Positions 45,801 to 60,521 of a stretch of DNA of 64,000 nucleotides are shown piece by piece. Location: positions 53,509,459-53,573,458 of the forward strand of contig JAOANR010000004.1 in the NCBI GenBank assembly GCA_030278955.1. The letters are read 5' to 3'. The notes beneath the pieces were generated by a model. That model worked only from the letters and a program-made list of their open reading frames with translations, was not told where the DNA came from and searched no databases. The position numbers and the translations under genes are program-made. How positions within the stretch are numbered: the stretch's first letter is position 1; every line of letters begins with the position of its first letter. This stretch comes from Hygrophila difformis. Taxonomy: Eukaryota > Streptophyta > Magnoliopsida > Lamiales > Acanthaceae.

Positions 45801-46285
45801 CCGATGAAGACTCGGACACCACCCTGCACCTGGGGTACATACTACATACTTCCTCCGTTTCTTTTTAAAGGTTGCACTTCTTATTTGCACGTATGCCAAT
45901 ACACATTTTCAACGATTAATAACTCAAATTCGGTACAAGTAAAAAATCTTTAAATTTGATATTTAAAAACTAGAAGATGAGACGAATCCAACAAGATCTC
46001 ACTTGGCTATATTTTATCTTCTATAACTATAACAAAAATAGAAGTCAAAGTACTACAATGAACAGTAAAAAAAGTCAACACGTAACATTTAAAAAGAAAC
46101 GGAGGGAGTACATCATAAACACCCCTCGTCTCTTACCGTTACTTTTGTCTGGTGATTTACATTGATGGTTGATTCTGCTCTCTATGGACATGTCTAGGCC
46201 ACCGTCTGGTATTTTTCCGAAAAGGAAGACGCCCGATGGGGAAAATTACTCGAGCACTTCGGACACTCAAATCCGCATCCGGTGA
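42899..46285 (+). CDS. MADS-box transcription factor, AGL15/AGL18 clade
   Basis: Eight exons: 42899-43080, 44669-44744, 45062-45126, 45206-45305, 45398-45439, 45521-45562, 45677-45834, 46198-46285. Phases fit, giving 250 residues. Layout is MIKC: MADS domain 1-60 ([20 protein letters not shown] start), then a K-box with [20 protein letters not shown] and a coiled-coil continuing [14 protein letters not shown]. The C-terminal DTTLHLG word is typical of AGL15/AGL18 proteins, which bind CArG boxes and repress flowering and organ abscission or promote embryo programmes. Intron 6 starts with GC (CAG then GCAAGC) instead of GT. The last intron contains a MITE. The C-terminal repression motif reads LHLGPP, where AGL15 relatives have LxLGLP. 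The 42.3-42.9 kb region holds the leader, with a CT-rich tract and a possible leader intron donor at 42739. Confidence 0.88.
45563..45676 (+). other. GC-AG intron in the MADS-box gene
   Basis: The donor is CAG followed by GCAAGC, the usual strong context for GC donors, and the acceptor is AAATGTAG. Both flanking exons are in phase 0 and match the conserved LRRQ-VNELQ junction, so the call does not depend on the donor alone. Confidence 0.75.
45849..46108. mobile_element. Stowaway-like MITE inside the last MADS-box intron
   Basis: TA-flanked, ends CTTCCTCCGTTTCTTTTTAA and TTAAAAAGAAACGGAGGGAG, 260 bp. It makes up most of the 363-bp intron 7 and starts 14 bases after the donor. Confidence 0.85.
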
Positions 46286-46748
46286 TGAGGCCCTTCTCTT
46301 TCTGTGTGAGATGTTGTTGGATGCCATGTTTTATCTCTCTTTTGTCTATCCCTTGTATAATGAAGATTCAGTACATGATATGCCCAATCGAACGGGGAAA
46401 TGGAAAGGCAGCTCCAGACAGTCCTGTTGTGAAAAAAATGGGGGTGAGTATCAATTTTCCCATGAAGTAATTAAATTAGGATGATGAATGAGCTCAGATG
46501 ATCTTTCCTTTAGGCTTTAGCTGTTTCCTGACAGTGTTGCAACCTTTGAATGTTTTGGGGGTTCTTAAGAGTTGCTTTAGTTTTCCGTTGTTAAAGTTCA
46601 AAGGTTGTCGGAATTAAAATTGAGTTCCCATCTTTATGAAATGATCCACTAATCTCAATCTAAGCTCTCAATTTAAATTCGTAAATGATTGAATTTAGGT
46701 ACTACTAAAATACAGTAATAAATTTAGAATAAATAAAATTATTATATA

Positions 46749-47008
46749 CTCCCTCCGTTTTTAAATGATAGTTACATTGGTGAGTTTGACACTATTCACA
46801 CAATCACTTTGACTTGAAGTTTTATCATAGATATACAAGTTAAAATATAGTCAATTGAGATCTTGTTAGATTCATCTTGTCTTGTAGTTTTTAAATATCG
46901 AACTTTTAGAATTTTTACTTGTACCGAATTTGAGTTATTAACGATTTAAAATGTGCATTGGACTGCGTGCTGGGTTGGTCAGTAGCTATCTTTAAAAAAC
47001 GGAGGAAG
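46749..47008. mobile_element. Stowaway-like MITE
   Basis: TA-flanked, ends CTCCCTCCGTTTTTAAATGA and CTTTAAAAAACGGAGGAAG. It lies about 460 bp downstream of the MADS-box stop codon. Confidence 0.85.
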
Positions 47009-47161
47009 TACAAATTTTTAAATTCCAGGACACGTGTGTTGATTCGTGCAAAGTACAATAATAACATGTGGTTTGTAAAATTGATTGACGTAGCTAAATT
47101 TTAGAGGAAAAGTAGTTTTCACATAAACTATCTTGAATGGTTGTCAATTTTAACTGTTTTC

Positions 47162-47307
47162 TTTAGAAGCCACTAAAGGGTAGTGGGGCCCATGCAATAT
47201 AAATTATAAATGAAATAAATGGGAAGAATAGGGGTCCGGGTGAGGATTCAAACTCCGGCCAATAGGTTGGGAGACTTACCATTACCACTAGAGTAAGTCT
47301 ATAACCC
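47162..47307 (-). mobile_element. SINE-1 family copy
   Basis: On the reverse strand: A-box-like CTCTAGTGGTAATGG, B-box GAGTTTGAATCC, body TTTATATTGCATGGGCCCC, then a degraded tail GTGGCTTCTAAAGAAAA. Confidence 0.55.
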
Positions 47308-47648
47308 ATCAATTTTAACTTGAATTATATACCATTCCCTCTTTCTTTTAATTAAGCCCATAGAAAAGCATGGTTTTAGCCATTTAATTCACCACAACAC
47401 GTGAATTAACGTGTGATTTATTCGTAGTGCTTTTTCTTTTTCTTGTAATTTTTAGCCCTTGTGGACTTCAGTGTGTATCTTTGAACCCAAAATTATAATT
47501 TAGGAAGGAGTGGGGATCATGGGCATATATGTTCGAATATGGCCAAAACCCCTCTAGAAATTTCAATTAACCTCATGTCTAGAATTTGCAAAATATTCAT
47601 GGCATTCAGTAAGTTTCATGAATTTATTTAAAAAACTACATACATAAA

Positions 47649-48920
47649 AGAGATAAATAATTTTTTAGGCATCAATATGCAGGTAATTCACTTTTGAGCC
47701 ACTAAATATTGAATTATGAAATTAGGCCACTAATAGGCATTCGGGCCTAATTTAGGGCCAATTTGACCAATACCACACTAAAACGGGCCGCGTGTAACCC
47801 ACTCGCCATGCGATGGCTCAAATGTGGAAATTGTCTCCTTTTGGTTGCCTGTTTTACTTTTTTGTAATGTAAATAAATACTACTCCATTCGTTCCATTAT
47901 TTTTGCCTCACTTTCCATTTTTCTTTGTTCCAACGTTTTTGTCTCGTTTTCATTATAGTAATAATAAATATTAATCACCAAATCTACCGTATCAAATACT
48001 AATATATTCTACATTAAATACTGTCTATGACCACCTAAAATACCATGCTCAAAATACCCCAACACGAAATAAATATTCATTAAAATAAAAATAAAATAAA
48101 TATATATTTAAAATGTAAAAAAAGATAAAATAATAAATAAAATTATTTGTATTAATAATGATAATAACTTCAAGAATTAAATTATAGTATAACATAAAAT
48201 AAAATTAAATAAATTAAATCTAAAAAATAAATTAATTTGAATGAATTCATTAAGAAACTTACCCTAGTGGTCAAGTCCCTCGACTCTCAACTTATAGGTT
48301 GGGGGTTCGATTCCCCCACCCTGCCCTTATCCCTTCCTTTTTTCTGGCATGGGCTCCCAACACCCTTTATAGGTTGTTCGGCAAAAAAAGGGGTTCTCTA
48401 CTCACCATTTATCATATTTATATTAAATGAAATATAATAAAATAAGTAGTAAAAATTTAATAAAAAAAATAAATGGAAACAGATAAATAGGTGTTCTCTA
48501 CCAACCCAGGAAAGTGAAATAAAATTGAAGATCAGAAGAAATTTGGGTCTACGATGGAAATGCACATGTTGTGTGCCAAAATGACCAGCTTTATTTTAGT
48601 AGTTGGTCTCGAGATCATGGTTGGATAATTGTCCGATAGAGTAATATTTGTTTTAATTTTAAAAAAAGTAAAGATAATTTTTTTAAAAAAAAAAACTAAA
48701 ATAGGCCACTAACAGACAGGAGACAATTTCCGTTTTTAGGCCATCGCGTGAAGAGTGGTATCACGTGACGCACATGCGGCCCATTGTGGCATTGACTTGG
48801 TCAATTTGACCTATAAAACCGGCCCGAATGCCTATTGGTGGCCTAATTTCATAATTCAATCTTTAGTGGCCCAAAAGTAAATTACATACCTATTGATAGC
48901 CTAAAAAATTCTTTATCTCT
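47649..48920. mobile_element. long-TIR DNA transposon (MULE-like), non-autonomous
   Basis: Inverted arms of roughly 210 bp: left 47649-47860, right about 48693-48920. Shared words include GGCATTCGGGCC, GAATTATGAAATTAGGCCAC and CGATGGC with GGAAATTGTCTCC. The 7-bp repeat ACATAAA adjoins both ends (47642-47648 and 48921-48927), possibly part of a 9-bp target duplication. Arms this long with a 7-9 bp duplication suggest a Mutator-like element. There is no transposase; the interior contains a SINE. Confidence 0.65.
48253..48388 (+). mobile_element. SINE-1 family copy nested in the long-TIR element
   Basis: A-box-like CCTAGTGGTCAAG, B-box GGGTTCGATTCCCC, body TGGCATGGGCTCCCAAC, and tail TTTATAGGTTGTTCGGC plus seven A. 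Same order as the copy at 20813. Confidence 0.7.
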
Positions 48921-48924
48921 ACAT

Positions 48925-53680
<4,756 letters not shown>

Positions 53681-54165
53681 CATGCATTAATTATTTTATT
53701 GCTGATTGTTATTGTTGTTCTCAATATTGCATAAGCAAAAAAAATATTCCTATGAGGTGTTCATTTACTCAAATTCTCCATAGTTACGCTTATAAGTATA
53801 CTAGTGGGAAAACTGTGCGATGCACAGCGTAAAAGGGACGTACAATTGCCCATGGAGGAAAAAAGAATAATTATAGGTAAGTGTACGTGGGTTCCCATCT
53901 ACAACAATTTTTTTCTGTAGGATTCACTAATAGTAACATATAAAGCTTAAGGTACGAAAATGAAATGCATTTACATGAGAGAACTAAGGTTTATAAATCA
54001 GTTTCGACAAACTCTCGAAACGTAGAATTTTACCCTAAACCTTTATTGGGGATTCTCATTTCTCTTTAATTTATAATTTATGTACGTCAGAATTTTAAAA
54101 CAGTTCGACTGAATTCATTAAACTATATCCTCCATTTTTGTCCTTCCTAAATTGTCATGTAGTTT

Positions 54166-54240
54166 CTATTCAGATGATTCATTTCCCCATTCGGTGCCAT
54201 CTTCACTTGTTAAGCCCCCTAATTCATAACCTTCAAATGC
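54166..54240 (-). pseudogene. unidentified exon-like piece, possible C-terminus
   Basis: The reverse strand encodes AFEGYELGGLTSEDGTEWGN then ESSE and a stop. It looks protein-like, but I do not recognise the family. Just upstream a different frame reads VKDGVENDYVWEIG, so a frameshift may separate the two. Confidence 0.25.
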
Positions 54241-54822
54241 AACCTATTTCCCAAACATAATCATTTTCCACACCATCCTTTACGAACCTTGTAGCTAGCA
54301 GCTTTGATTTCCTAGTCTATGTTACCATACCTCCACTTGTTCCAATCCTTAGAAGTTCCAATTCACTTGAGTTTACCACATTCAGAATTTTCAGTCTTCA
54401 AAAGCTATGTATTTCATCCGTTTAAAACAAGCATTGTAACATGCTCTATTGCTTCTATAAAGGTTCGGATTGATCTAGATTCCAGCTCAAGGCCATTCCT
54501 ATAAAGAATATGCTACTTGCTGCATCATACATGATGATATCTTAGTTAACTCAATATATCTAGGAGACTTATCTTAGGGAAGATATTGTTTAGGCTAGAA
54601 TTTGACACAGAGTTGAAATAGTGAGAAACATAAAGTATCTCTGCCCTACAAAAGCCGAACTAAATTTTAACAAAGAATAGAAACTAAGCTTAGTTACCCG
54701 GACAACACAGTTCATGTGGTCAGATTCATGAGGTTCAATACACTCGGTTATCCCATTCAGTCCCGAACGAGAAGCTTTCTCAGATCTGCCTGCATTTCTT
54801 AATTTCTCGATTTCCTCTCAAT

Positions 54823-54932
54823 TTACACCCTCAATACAAGTTTCTTCAGAGCCAGTGAGATCCTGCAAACCATCCGATGTGTTCAACTCGGGGGATTTGT
54901 AAACGTAGCTCGCGAACCAAGTTCCTAATATC
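54823..54932 (-). pseudogene. unidentified exon-like piece
   Basis: One frame reads GTWFASYVYKSPELNTSDGL then QDLTGSEETCIEGVN and a stop; a second frame over the same bases is also open. A splice-acceptor-like CTGATATTAG precedes it. The family is unknown. Confidence 0.25.
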
Positions 54933-55348
54933 AGGAGGCTCTGTACAGAAAGAACAAAATGCACTATTTTGAAAAACCAAATCAAACCCCGGGGTTGAGA
55001 TAGTTATACAGACCTGAAAGAAGTGAAAGCGGATCTGGAGTAGCCAAAACCTTCCATGGAAAAACAACAGAAACCAAAGGAGAAATTCTTAGCATGAGAC
55101 AACCTCACTCAATACATTGATAAATGTAGACAAAACATAGGACCTGACACTAAGCAAAAAGAATTGATAAATAACCTACTCTTCCAGTTACCTAGAGTTC
55201 CTTAATATCAAATAAATTAAAAGGCTAAAGCCATTATGCATATGTCACTATGCTTCCTACAAACTTCTCAACCAATTTAACTATCACAGTAGAATATTCA
55301 AACTTTAGCGTTTGTACAATATTTCTTGTGCAACATCAATTTGCATAC

Positions 55349-55893
55349 CTCCTATAGATACACCAACAAGATCATCAAGGCCACCACCAAACGTCTCTAA
55401 TGATGCCACAGAGGCCTTGTCACCATTACATGCTTCCTCAAGCACTTCCCTAATAATAAAATAATAGTGTCATACATAAAGCTTGGCTAAGCATCCTTTA
55501 TGTTAAAGTATGCGAACATTTCAGGTTACTTCCCAGTACAGTCTTCCGCACAAGGTTCGGCTCCAGCCCATTTCAAAATCTTAAAATTTTAGCTAGAACG
55601 TAGATATAATTTACTCACGTATATTTCTTACTGCTCTTGTGTAGCTTCTGGCATCGATCTCTTACGTCATCCGCTGTCTGCTCTAGAGATCACACCTAAA
55701 CACCATTCATGTCCAAACACAATGAGAAACTAACAAAATTCAATAACAGCACACAACATTTGTATGCACACACACTAACACGCATAGGAAATTGCACGCA
55801 AAATATAGTAAGAACCGACAGAAACAAAATTGGTTAGGAATTTGCCTGTCTCTGGAACATGGGTGAATCATCGAGCGTAGGAAACGCCGACAT
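55349..55893 (-). pseudogene. ARF-GAP (BAR-type, AGD1-4 / ACAP-like) N-terminal fragment
   Basis: Three exon-like blocks on the minus strand. Exon 1 (55846-55893) encodes MSAFPTLDDSPMFQRQ, exon 2 (about 55619-55695) encodes SLEQTADDVRDRCQKLHKSS then KKYT, and exon 3 (55349-55449) encodes EVLEEACNGDKASVASLETF then GGGLDDLVGVSIGG. The LDDSPMF start and the LETFGGG block match the BAR domain of plant ACAP-type ARF GTPase activators such as AGD3, which act in vesicle traffic. The exon 1 donor is GC. In the expected frame exon 2 opens with a TGA where relatives have Gln, and the rest of the gene (remaining BAR, PH, zinc finger, ankyrin repeats) is absent. A captured, broken fragment. Confidence 0.72.
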
Positions 55894-56099
55894 TTCCTGA
55901 AAAATGTTGGATTGGGAATTTGGGGGAAGCTTGTTCTATTTACAACAGCTTCAGAAAATTGAAAAAGAAATATCATTGTTTTGTTTCTAATTATAACTGC
56001 TATTTTCTTTAGTTTGCTGTTGTGAGTAGTGACCTTAAAATGAGCAGACCTATGCTGCCATTGGAATACTAAAGCAGAACCCATAGACTCATACCTAGA

Positions 56100-57307
56100 A
56101 GGGCTCACTTGGTGAGGATGAGTAGCAGAACCCACACCATCCTCGGGAGAGTGGGTTGAGTAGCAGCAGCTTGGTGAGGTAAAAGTGCCAATTGTTGATC
56201 AGCAGAATCTGACGACGCTGATCAGCAGAATCTGACAAGGGCTCACTTGTTCTGGCCTCAGAAGCAGGTGGTGAAGCAATGTCCTTGCTTTGCAGAGAAT
56301 TGCCAGCTGAAGATGATTCCTTTTGTGCGAGCTGAAGCTTTGCTAGCTTCTTCAGAGTATCAGCAAGTTCCTGCTTATCCCTTAAATTAAAATCTGCACC
56401 AACCTGTGAACCTATGTTCAAGAGAAGTGAAAATCAAATGCATTAGAAGGGTTATAAACACATAGATAATATATCCCTCCAGATAAAAGTAAACCAAAAA
56501 GAATGGCATTTACTTTAGTTTTATTTTTTTTGAAAAAAGACATCAGATCAATAGGCATCTATATGCAAACATGGATAGAATTCAGAATGATGTAATGCTC
56601 TTAGATTAACCAAGAGTTCATCAGGCAATCTAATTGGTCTAAGCATATAATTATATGCTGTAAAAAAATAAATAAATGAAACTAAAAATAAAAAGAAGAA
56701 GAAGAAGAAAAAAAGAAAGAAAGGAAAAAACAACCATGAATCTTAGCCAGTATGAGACTTACAAAAGACCAATTTGTAAAATCACAAGCTTTGGACAAAA
56801 ATCAGTAAAGAAATGTAGTAACACATTTAAAAAATAGGTACTGTCAGGGGAAAAGGAGCTTCTAACACACACGCACATAATGCCTCCTGTAAATTAGAAA
56901 ATTATGACATGATGTTTCATTGCCATTCAAAAAAAAAAAAAATAGAACTAAAATTCTTCTTTACCCAACAAACAAGTGTGATAGTAAGTAAAGGATATAT
57001 GAATCCACAGGCAGTAAACTACAAGCAAACCTGTTGCATGTGTTTTTACAAAGATTTGAGCCTAGATTCGGACCCTTCGTGATCACGAACCCAATCAAAT
57101 TGCATTTCTCCAATAGATTTATCAAGATTATAGCAATATAGTTCCAACTGTGACAGCCGCGAGCTAATTCCATGAAGAAAGCGCATGATATTGTCTGAGT
57201 TCTTCTGCATGGCACTTTCAACAGGGAAAATGACATCTTGATTAAATGAAGAATCTTCCGGTGGGCTGTAAGAGGGTGCAGGATAAACAGATCCCCCCTT
57301 GTCATTC
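56100..57307 (-). pseudogene. DUF1421-family protein fragment
   Basis: Exon A (57031 to about 57307) encodes VYPAPSYSPPEDSSFNQDV then ESAMQKNSDNIMRFLHGIS and RLSQLELYCYNLDKSIGEMQ, the signature of DUF1421 proteins, a family that includes the seed protein FLOE1. It has an in-frame TAA at 57046-57048 where relatives have Glu (LKSLEKH). Exon B (about 56100-56393) encodes LRDKQELADTLKKLAKLQLA then QKESSSAGNS. A 23-bp tandem duplication (18-bp cores at 56196-56213 and 56219-56236) shifts the frame; the expected QQLALLPHQ word is found in another frame after it. The N-terminal and C-terminal parts of the gene are absent. It lies in the Helitron, same orientation. Confidence 0.8.
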
Positions 57308-58190
57308 TACTTTTGTGGAACTCCTGCTCAATTGATGCAAAAACACGTTCAATTTGAAGTTAAATCAGAGTTTTTAAAACAGTTGAAAGCAATTATGGGG
57401 AACAAGTGAATAATGCTACATTAAAAAGTAACTGCCCAGTACAAATGTTTAACTACCTGCAAGCTACTTTTTATGTTCAACATCATGTTTTCCTATCCAA
57501 TATATTGTGCGACTTGGGTATTGAACCATCTGAAGGACATGTAGCATAAAATATGAACATTTTGGACACGACTGCTACAAATTAATAAATGTTTGAGAAA
57601 GCAAAACTCACAGATAAAAACACTGAAAGCAAGAATAAAAAACGGCCAGAAAGTAGAAATAAACAATAAATTTACTATGACTGGAACCCACAGAAGCACA
57701 GGACAAAAATGAAACAATTTGCATGAAAAAATAGAAGCAAATGATTAAATAACACTGCCGAATTCAGAACTCACATTCCTAAAGGATATTGACAACAGTT
57801 CAATCAATTAATGAATCATGACGCGTATTCTTGGCAGGGTCAAATTGAACAATCTTCAATCCTCCATACTGATTGATACCAAAAAGAAATCATGAACTCA
57901 CACCACAAATAGCAAAAAAAAAAACAGCTTTCATGCTAGTTGTCTGTCAACAGTTTATATACATGTAAATTTGTATATATTTAACGATATCCTATCCTCC
58001 AATATTCTATACCACGAATGCACTGGACACGAGTAATACACCCACCAAATCATAGTATTATTAAAAAACCAACTTTTAAATATAACAGACTCATCGAAAT
58101 ACTGCAAAATGCTAAGGAACAAATGAGAGCATTTCCAAATTCATATCAAGAACGAATGTAACTAAATGCAGTTTATTCAAGAAATCATAC

Positions 58191-58526
58191 CGTGCTTCCC
58201 CATCGATCTTTAGGGTCTACTTTCGGCCATTTTTCGAGCAACAAATTGGCGACGTCAAGATATCCCTGGCAGGCATCAACATGAACAGCTGTACGATGAT
58301 CGATATCTCGGAAATTAACATCAGTCCCATCATCCAAAAGCTCCTTGATGCCTTTCAAATCGCCTTCATTCACCAAATACATCAGTTGCAGCCCTGGATC
58401 GACGTTGCTCAATGAGGCGTCCTCACATTCTTGCTCCAGATGATGGTCAATGTAAACAAATTCCTTCTCAGGCGCCAGGGACGATTGCTTCCACAGAGAA
58501 TATGTCAAAACAGCATCTGCCTCCAT
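58191..58526 (-). pseudogene. first exon of an ILK-type ankyrin-repeat protein kinase, captured
   Basis: 112 codons from ATG at 58526 to a GT donor after GGAAGCACG. The protein starts MEADAVLTYSLWKQSS and has two ankyrin repeats: GLQLMYLVNEGDLKGIKELL then DVNFRDIDHRTAVHVDACQG and YLDVANLLLEKWPKVDPKDR. The family (plant integrin-linked-kinase-like Raf kinases) continues after WGST with PLADA and a kinase domain; neither is found downstream. HVDACQ (usually HVAACQ) and LEKWPKVD (usually LEKGAxVD) are odd substitutions. Taken alone it could pass for an intact exon; the context makes it a fragment, perhaps still giving a chimeric transcript. Confidence 0.78.
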
Positions 58527-59300
58527 TGTGGATATCAACCAATCATCAACTCTAACAAAAATCAAGATTCAATTTCTTGCAACCAATTACGAATTCTTGA
58601 AGAATTTCCAGGAAATCAAGAATTCAGATTTTGCAAATCAAGATCCCTTTTATGCAGAAATTGTTAGGCCTACGAAGAAAAAGTTCGGATCCGTAAAAGA
58701 TATAACAAAGTCAACCCCAATCGACAAAAAAATGACAATGAAGCGACCGAGCTCCCCAAAAGAACCAAAACCCAAAAAAAATTGACAAAATTTAGCACGA
58801 AACCGAACGAACAAATCAAAGCCCTAGATTCCCGAAAAGCCTAAACATAGAAATAAACGCAAAATTAACAACCCAATATGAGAGGAACGATAATTGAAAT
58901 GAAGAATAAAACCGTATCGCCAGTGATGTCGAACGGAATTAGCGCCGGTGGCTCGAGGCAGGGAATCTACAGAGCGACGGATGGACGAGGCAAGGGAAGG
59001 ATGAGACGGAGGGGCGGCGAGGCGACTGTTCGCGCAGGAAGGGGGAGGCGCGACAATCGGACGGTCCCCATCCTTCCCAACACCGTCGGAGGCGGCGGAA
59101 GGTCAGAGGCTGGATGGAGGGGGTCCGAATCGGGAATTAGTGAAGACGGAAGAGAAGTCGGAGGGACAGAACCTCAAACACAATAGCATGCAGGCGGATG
59201 AGCGGACACGTGTGCTGAGAAAAGAGCAAATCCACGACACCTGTGCTTGAAATTCGGATGAGATCAACGGTCCGAAATAGAAATTGGACCCTGGATCCAA
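58527..59300 (-). promoter_or_regulatory. captured leader and probable promoter of the ankyrin kinase exon
   Basis: A GC-rich stretch (58920-59200) followed on the minus strand by a T-rich leader up to the ATG at 58526. This is the composition expected of a plant 5' untranslated region with upstream promoter, and it is unlike the AT-rich flanks. No ORF in it looks real. Promoter activity is inference. Confidence 0.4.
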
Positions 59301-59488
59301 CGGACATGATTAAAATTGACTGGATGAAATTTAGAACTCTCCCATTTATAAGATATAATAGATAAAAATGACTATATGACTCGAATTATTTAATACTTGA
59401 ATAAACTCAAAAAAAAAAAAGGTTTATCTATTAATAGTTTTTTATAAATGAAATGTTACAAAATAAAAATAGGAGCATAGATGTACTT

Positions 59489-60008
59489 AGAACTGTGAAT
59501 AGAACAAGCAGTCCGTCCGTGAGCTGAGCTCGTTTCGACACGTGTTCGTTCGTTAACAGCTTGTTTGGTAAGTTAAACGAACCGAGCTCAAACACATAAT
59601 TTGGTTTGTGTGTTCGTTTGTTAAGTTCGCGAACAGTTCGGAATTCTTTTTTAGTGGAATATGTATTATAAAAAAATAAATATTTTATCTAGTTGTTCTT
59701 TCCATTTTCCATTTTTATTGATTTCACATTTCTCTCATAAATTATATTACAATATACATTACATTTTCACACCTAATTTAATTCTAAAATAAATAAATTT
59801 ATTAATAAAATAAATGGTTCGTTAACTGAGCTCGACTAGGCTCGTGTTCGTTCGTTATTAGCTCGTTCGTAAGGCTAAACGAACAGAGCTCAAACATGAA
59901 AATTGGCTCGTTAAGATTTTTGGCTCGGTTCGTGTTCGTTCGTTAAACTTAACGAACAGAGCTCAAATACTTGAAGCTCGGTTCGGTTCGGCTCGTTTAC
60001 AGCTCTAT
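59489..60008. mobile_element. hAT-type non-autonomous element, GAGCTCG/TTCGTTCG-rich
   Basis: An 8-bp target duplication ATGTACTT lies at 59481-59488 and 60009-60016. The left end is AGAACTGTGAAT and the right end reversed is ATAGAGCTGTAAAC. The outer thirds are built from GAGCTCG, GTTCGTTCG and AACGAACAGAGCTCAAA words; the centre is AT-rich. Non-coding. Confidence 0.75.
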
Positions 60009-60019
60009 ATGTACTTGAA

Positions 60020-60520
60020 TACATGGTTTCATAAGATTTAAGATCAGATCAAGTTAGATTCGTTTAATCAGAATTGATAAGTTGTTTAAACTCAAAAATA
60101 TTCAAATCAAGTTGATCTCAAACTCATTTAATTACCGAACAAAGGATTCGACATGTTAAAAACTGAAAATAAAAACTACTCAAAAACTTAATATTCAACT
60201 TGTTCAACAGCTTTACCGAAGCGTGGCATGAACAATAACCACAGAGAAAAAACAATTAAGCCCCTCTTAGGATAATGAAATTTTTTAATGCATGGATTTG
60301 AATTTACCTAAGGTAAAAGAGACCAAAGGATTTTTACTTTATTATCCACCATAAAACCAAAAGCCTAGAAGGGCTACACACACTGGCCTTTAATTGCTGT
60401 ATAGCCCAATGTTCAAATGGGCCTAGAAAGCCCAAGAAGCCCAAGAAGCCTAGATAGTTTTTACGTGTACGGATACCTGGGTATGTACCTTACCTTCTTG
60501 CTCCTTTTGCCCAACGGTGC
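60020..60520. other. region upstream of the F-box gene
   Basis: AT-rich to about 60350, then a short leader with repeated AAGCCCAAGAAGCC words near 60430. The open frame from 60417 to 60521 is probably leader rather than protein. Confidence 0.4.
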
Positions 60521-60521
60521 A

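Larger units (their letters stand above)
53801..59362 (-). mobile_element. non-autonomous Helitron carrying pieces of at least three genes
   Basis: Read on the minus strand, the element starts TCTATTATATCTTATAAATG at 59362, preceded by A. It ends at 53801 with a 6-bp hairpin (CTGTGC-ATC-GCACAG, 53813-53827), an 8-base spacer and CTAG, followed by T. These are the standard Helitron termini and A/T insertion site. Inside, in order and all on the minus strand, are an ILK-type ankyrin exon with upstream region, DUF1421 exons, ARF-GAP exons and two unidentified exon-like pieces. No Rep/helicase gene is present. The 3' end was found first and the 5' end fitted to it, so the left boundary in element orientation is less certain. 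Confidence 0.72.

Noticed and set aside
58878..59186. 102-codon plus-strand Gly/Arg-rich ORF
   Set aside because: Lies in the GC-rich leader/promoter region of the captured ankyrin exon on the other strand and has no family features.
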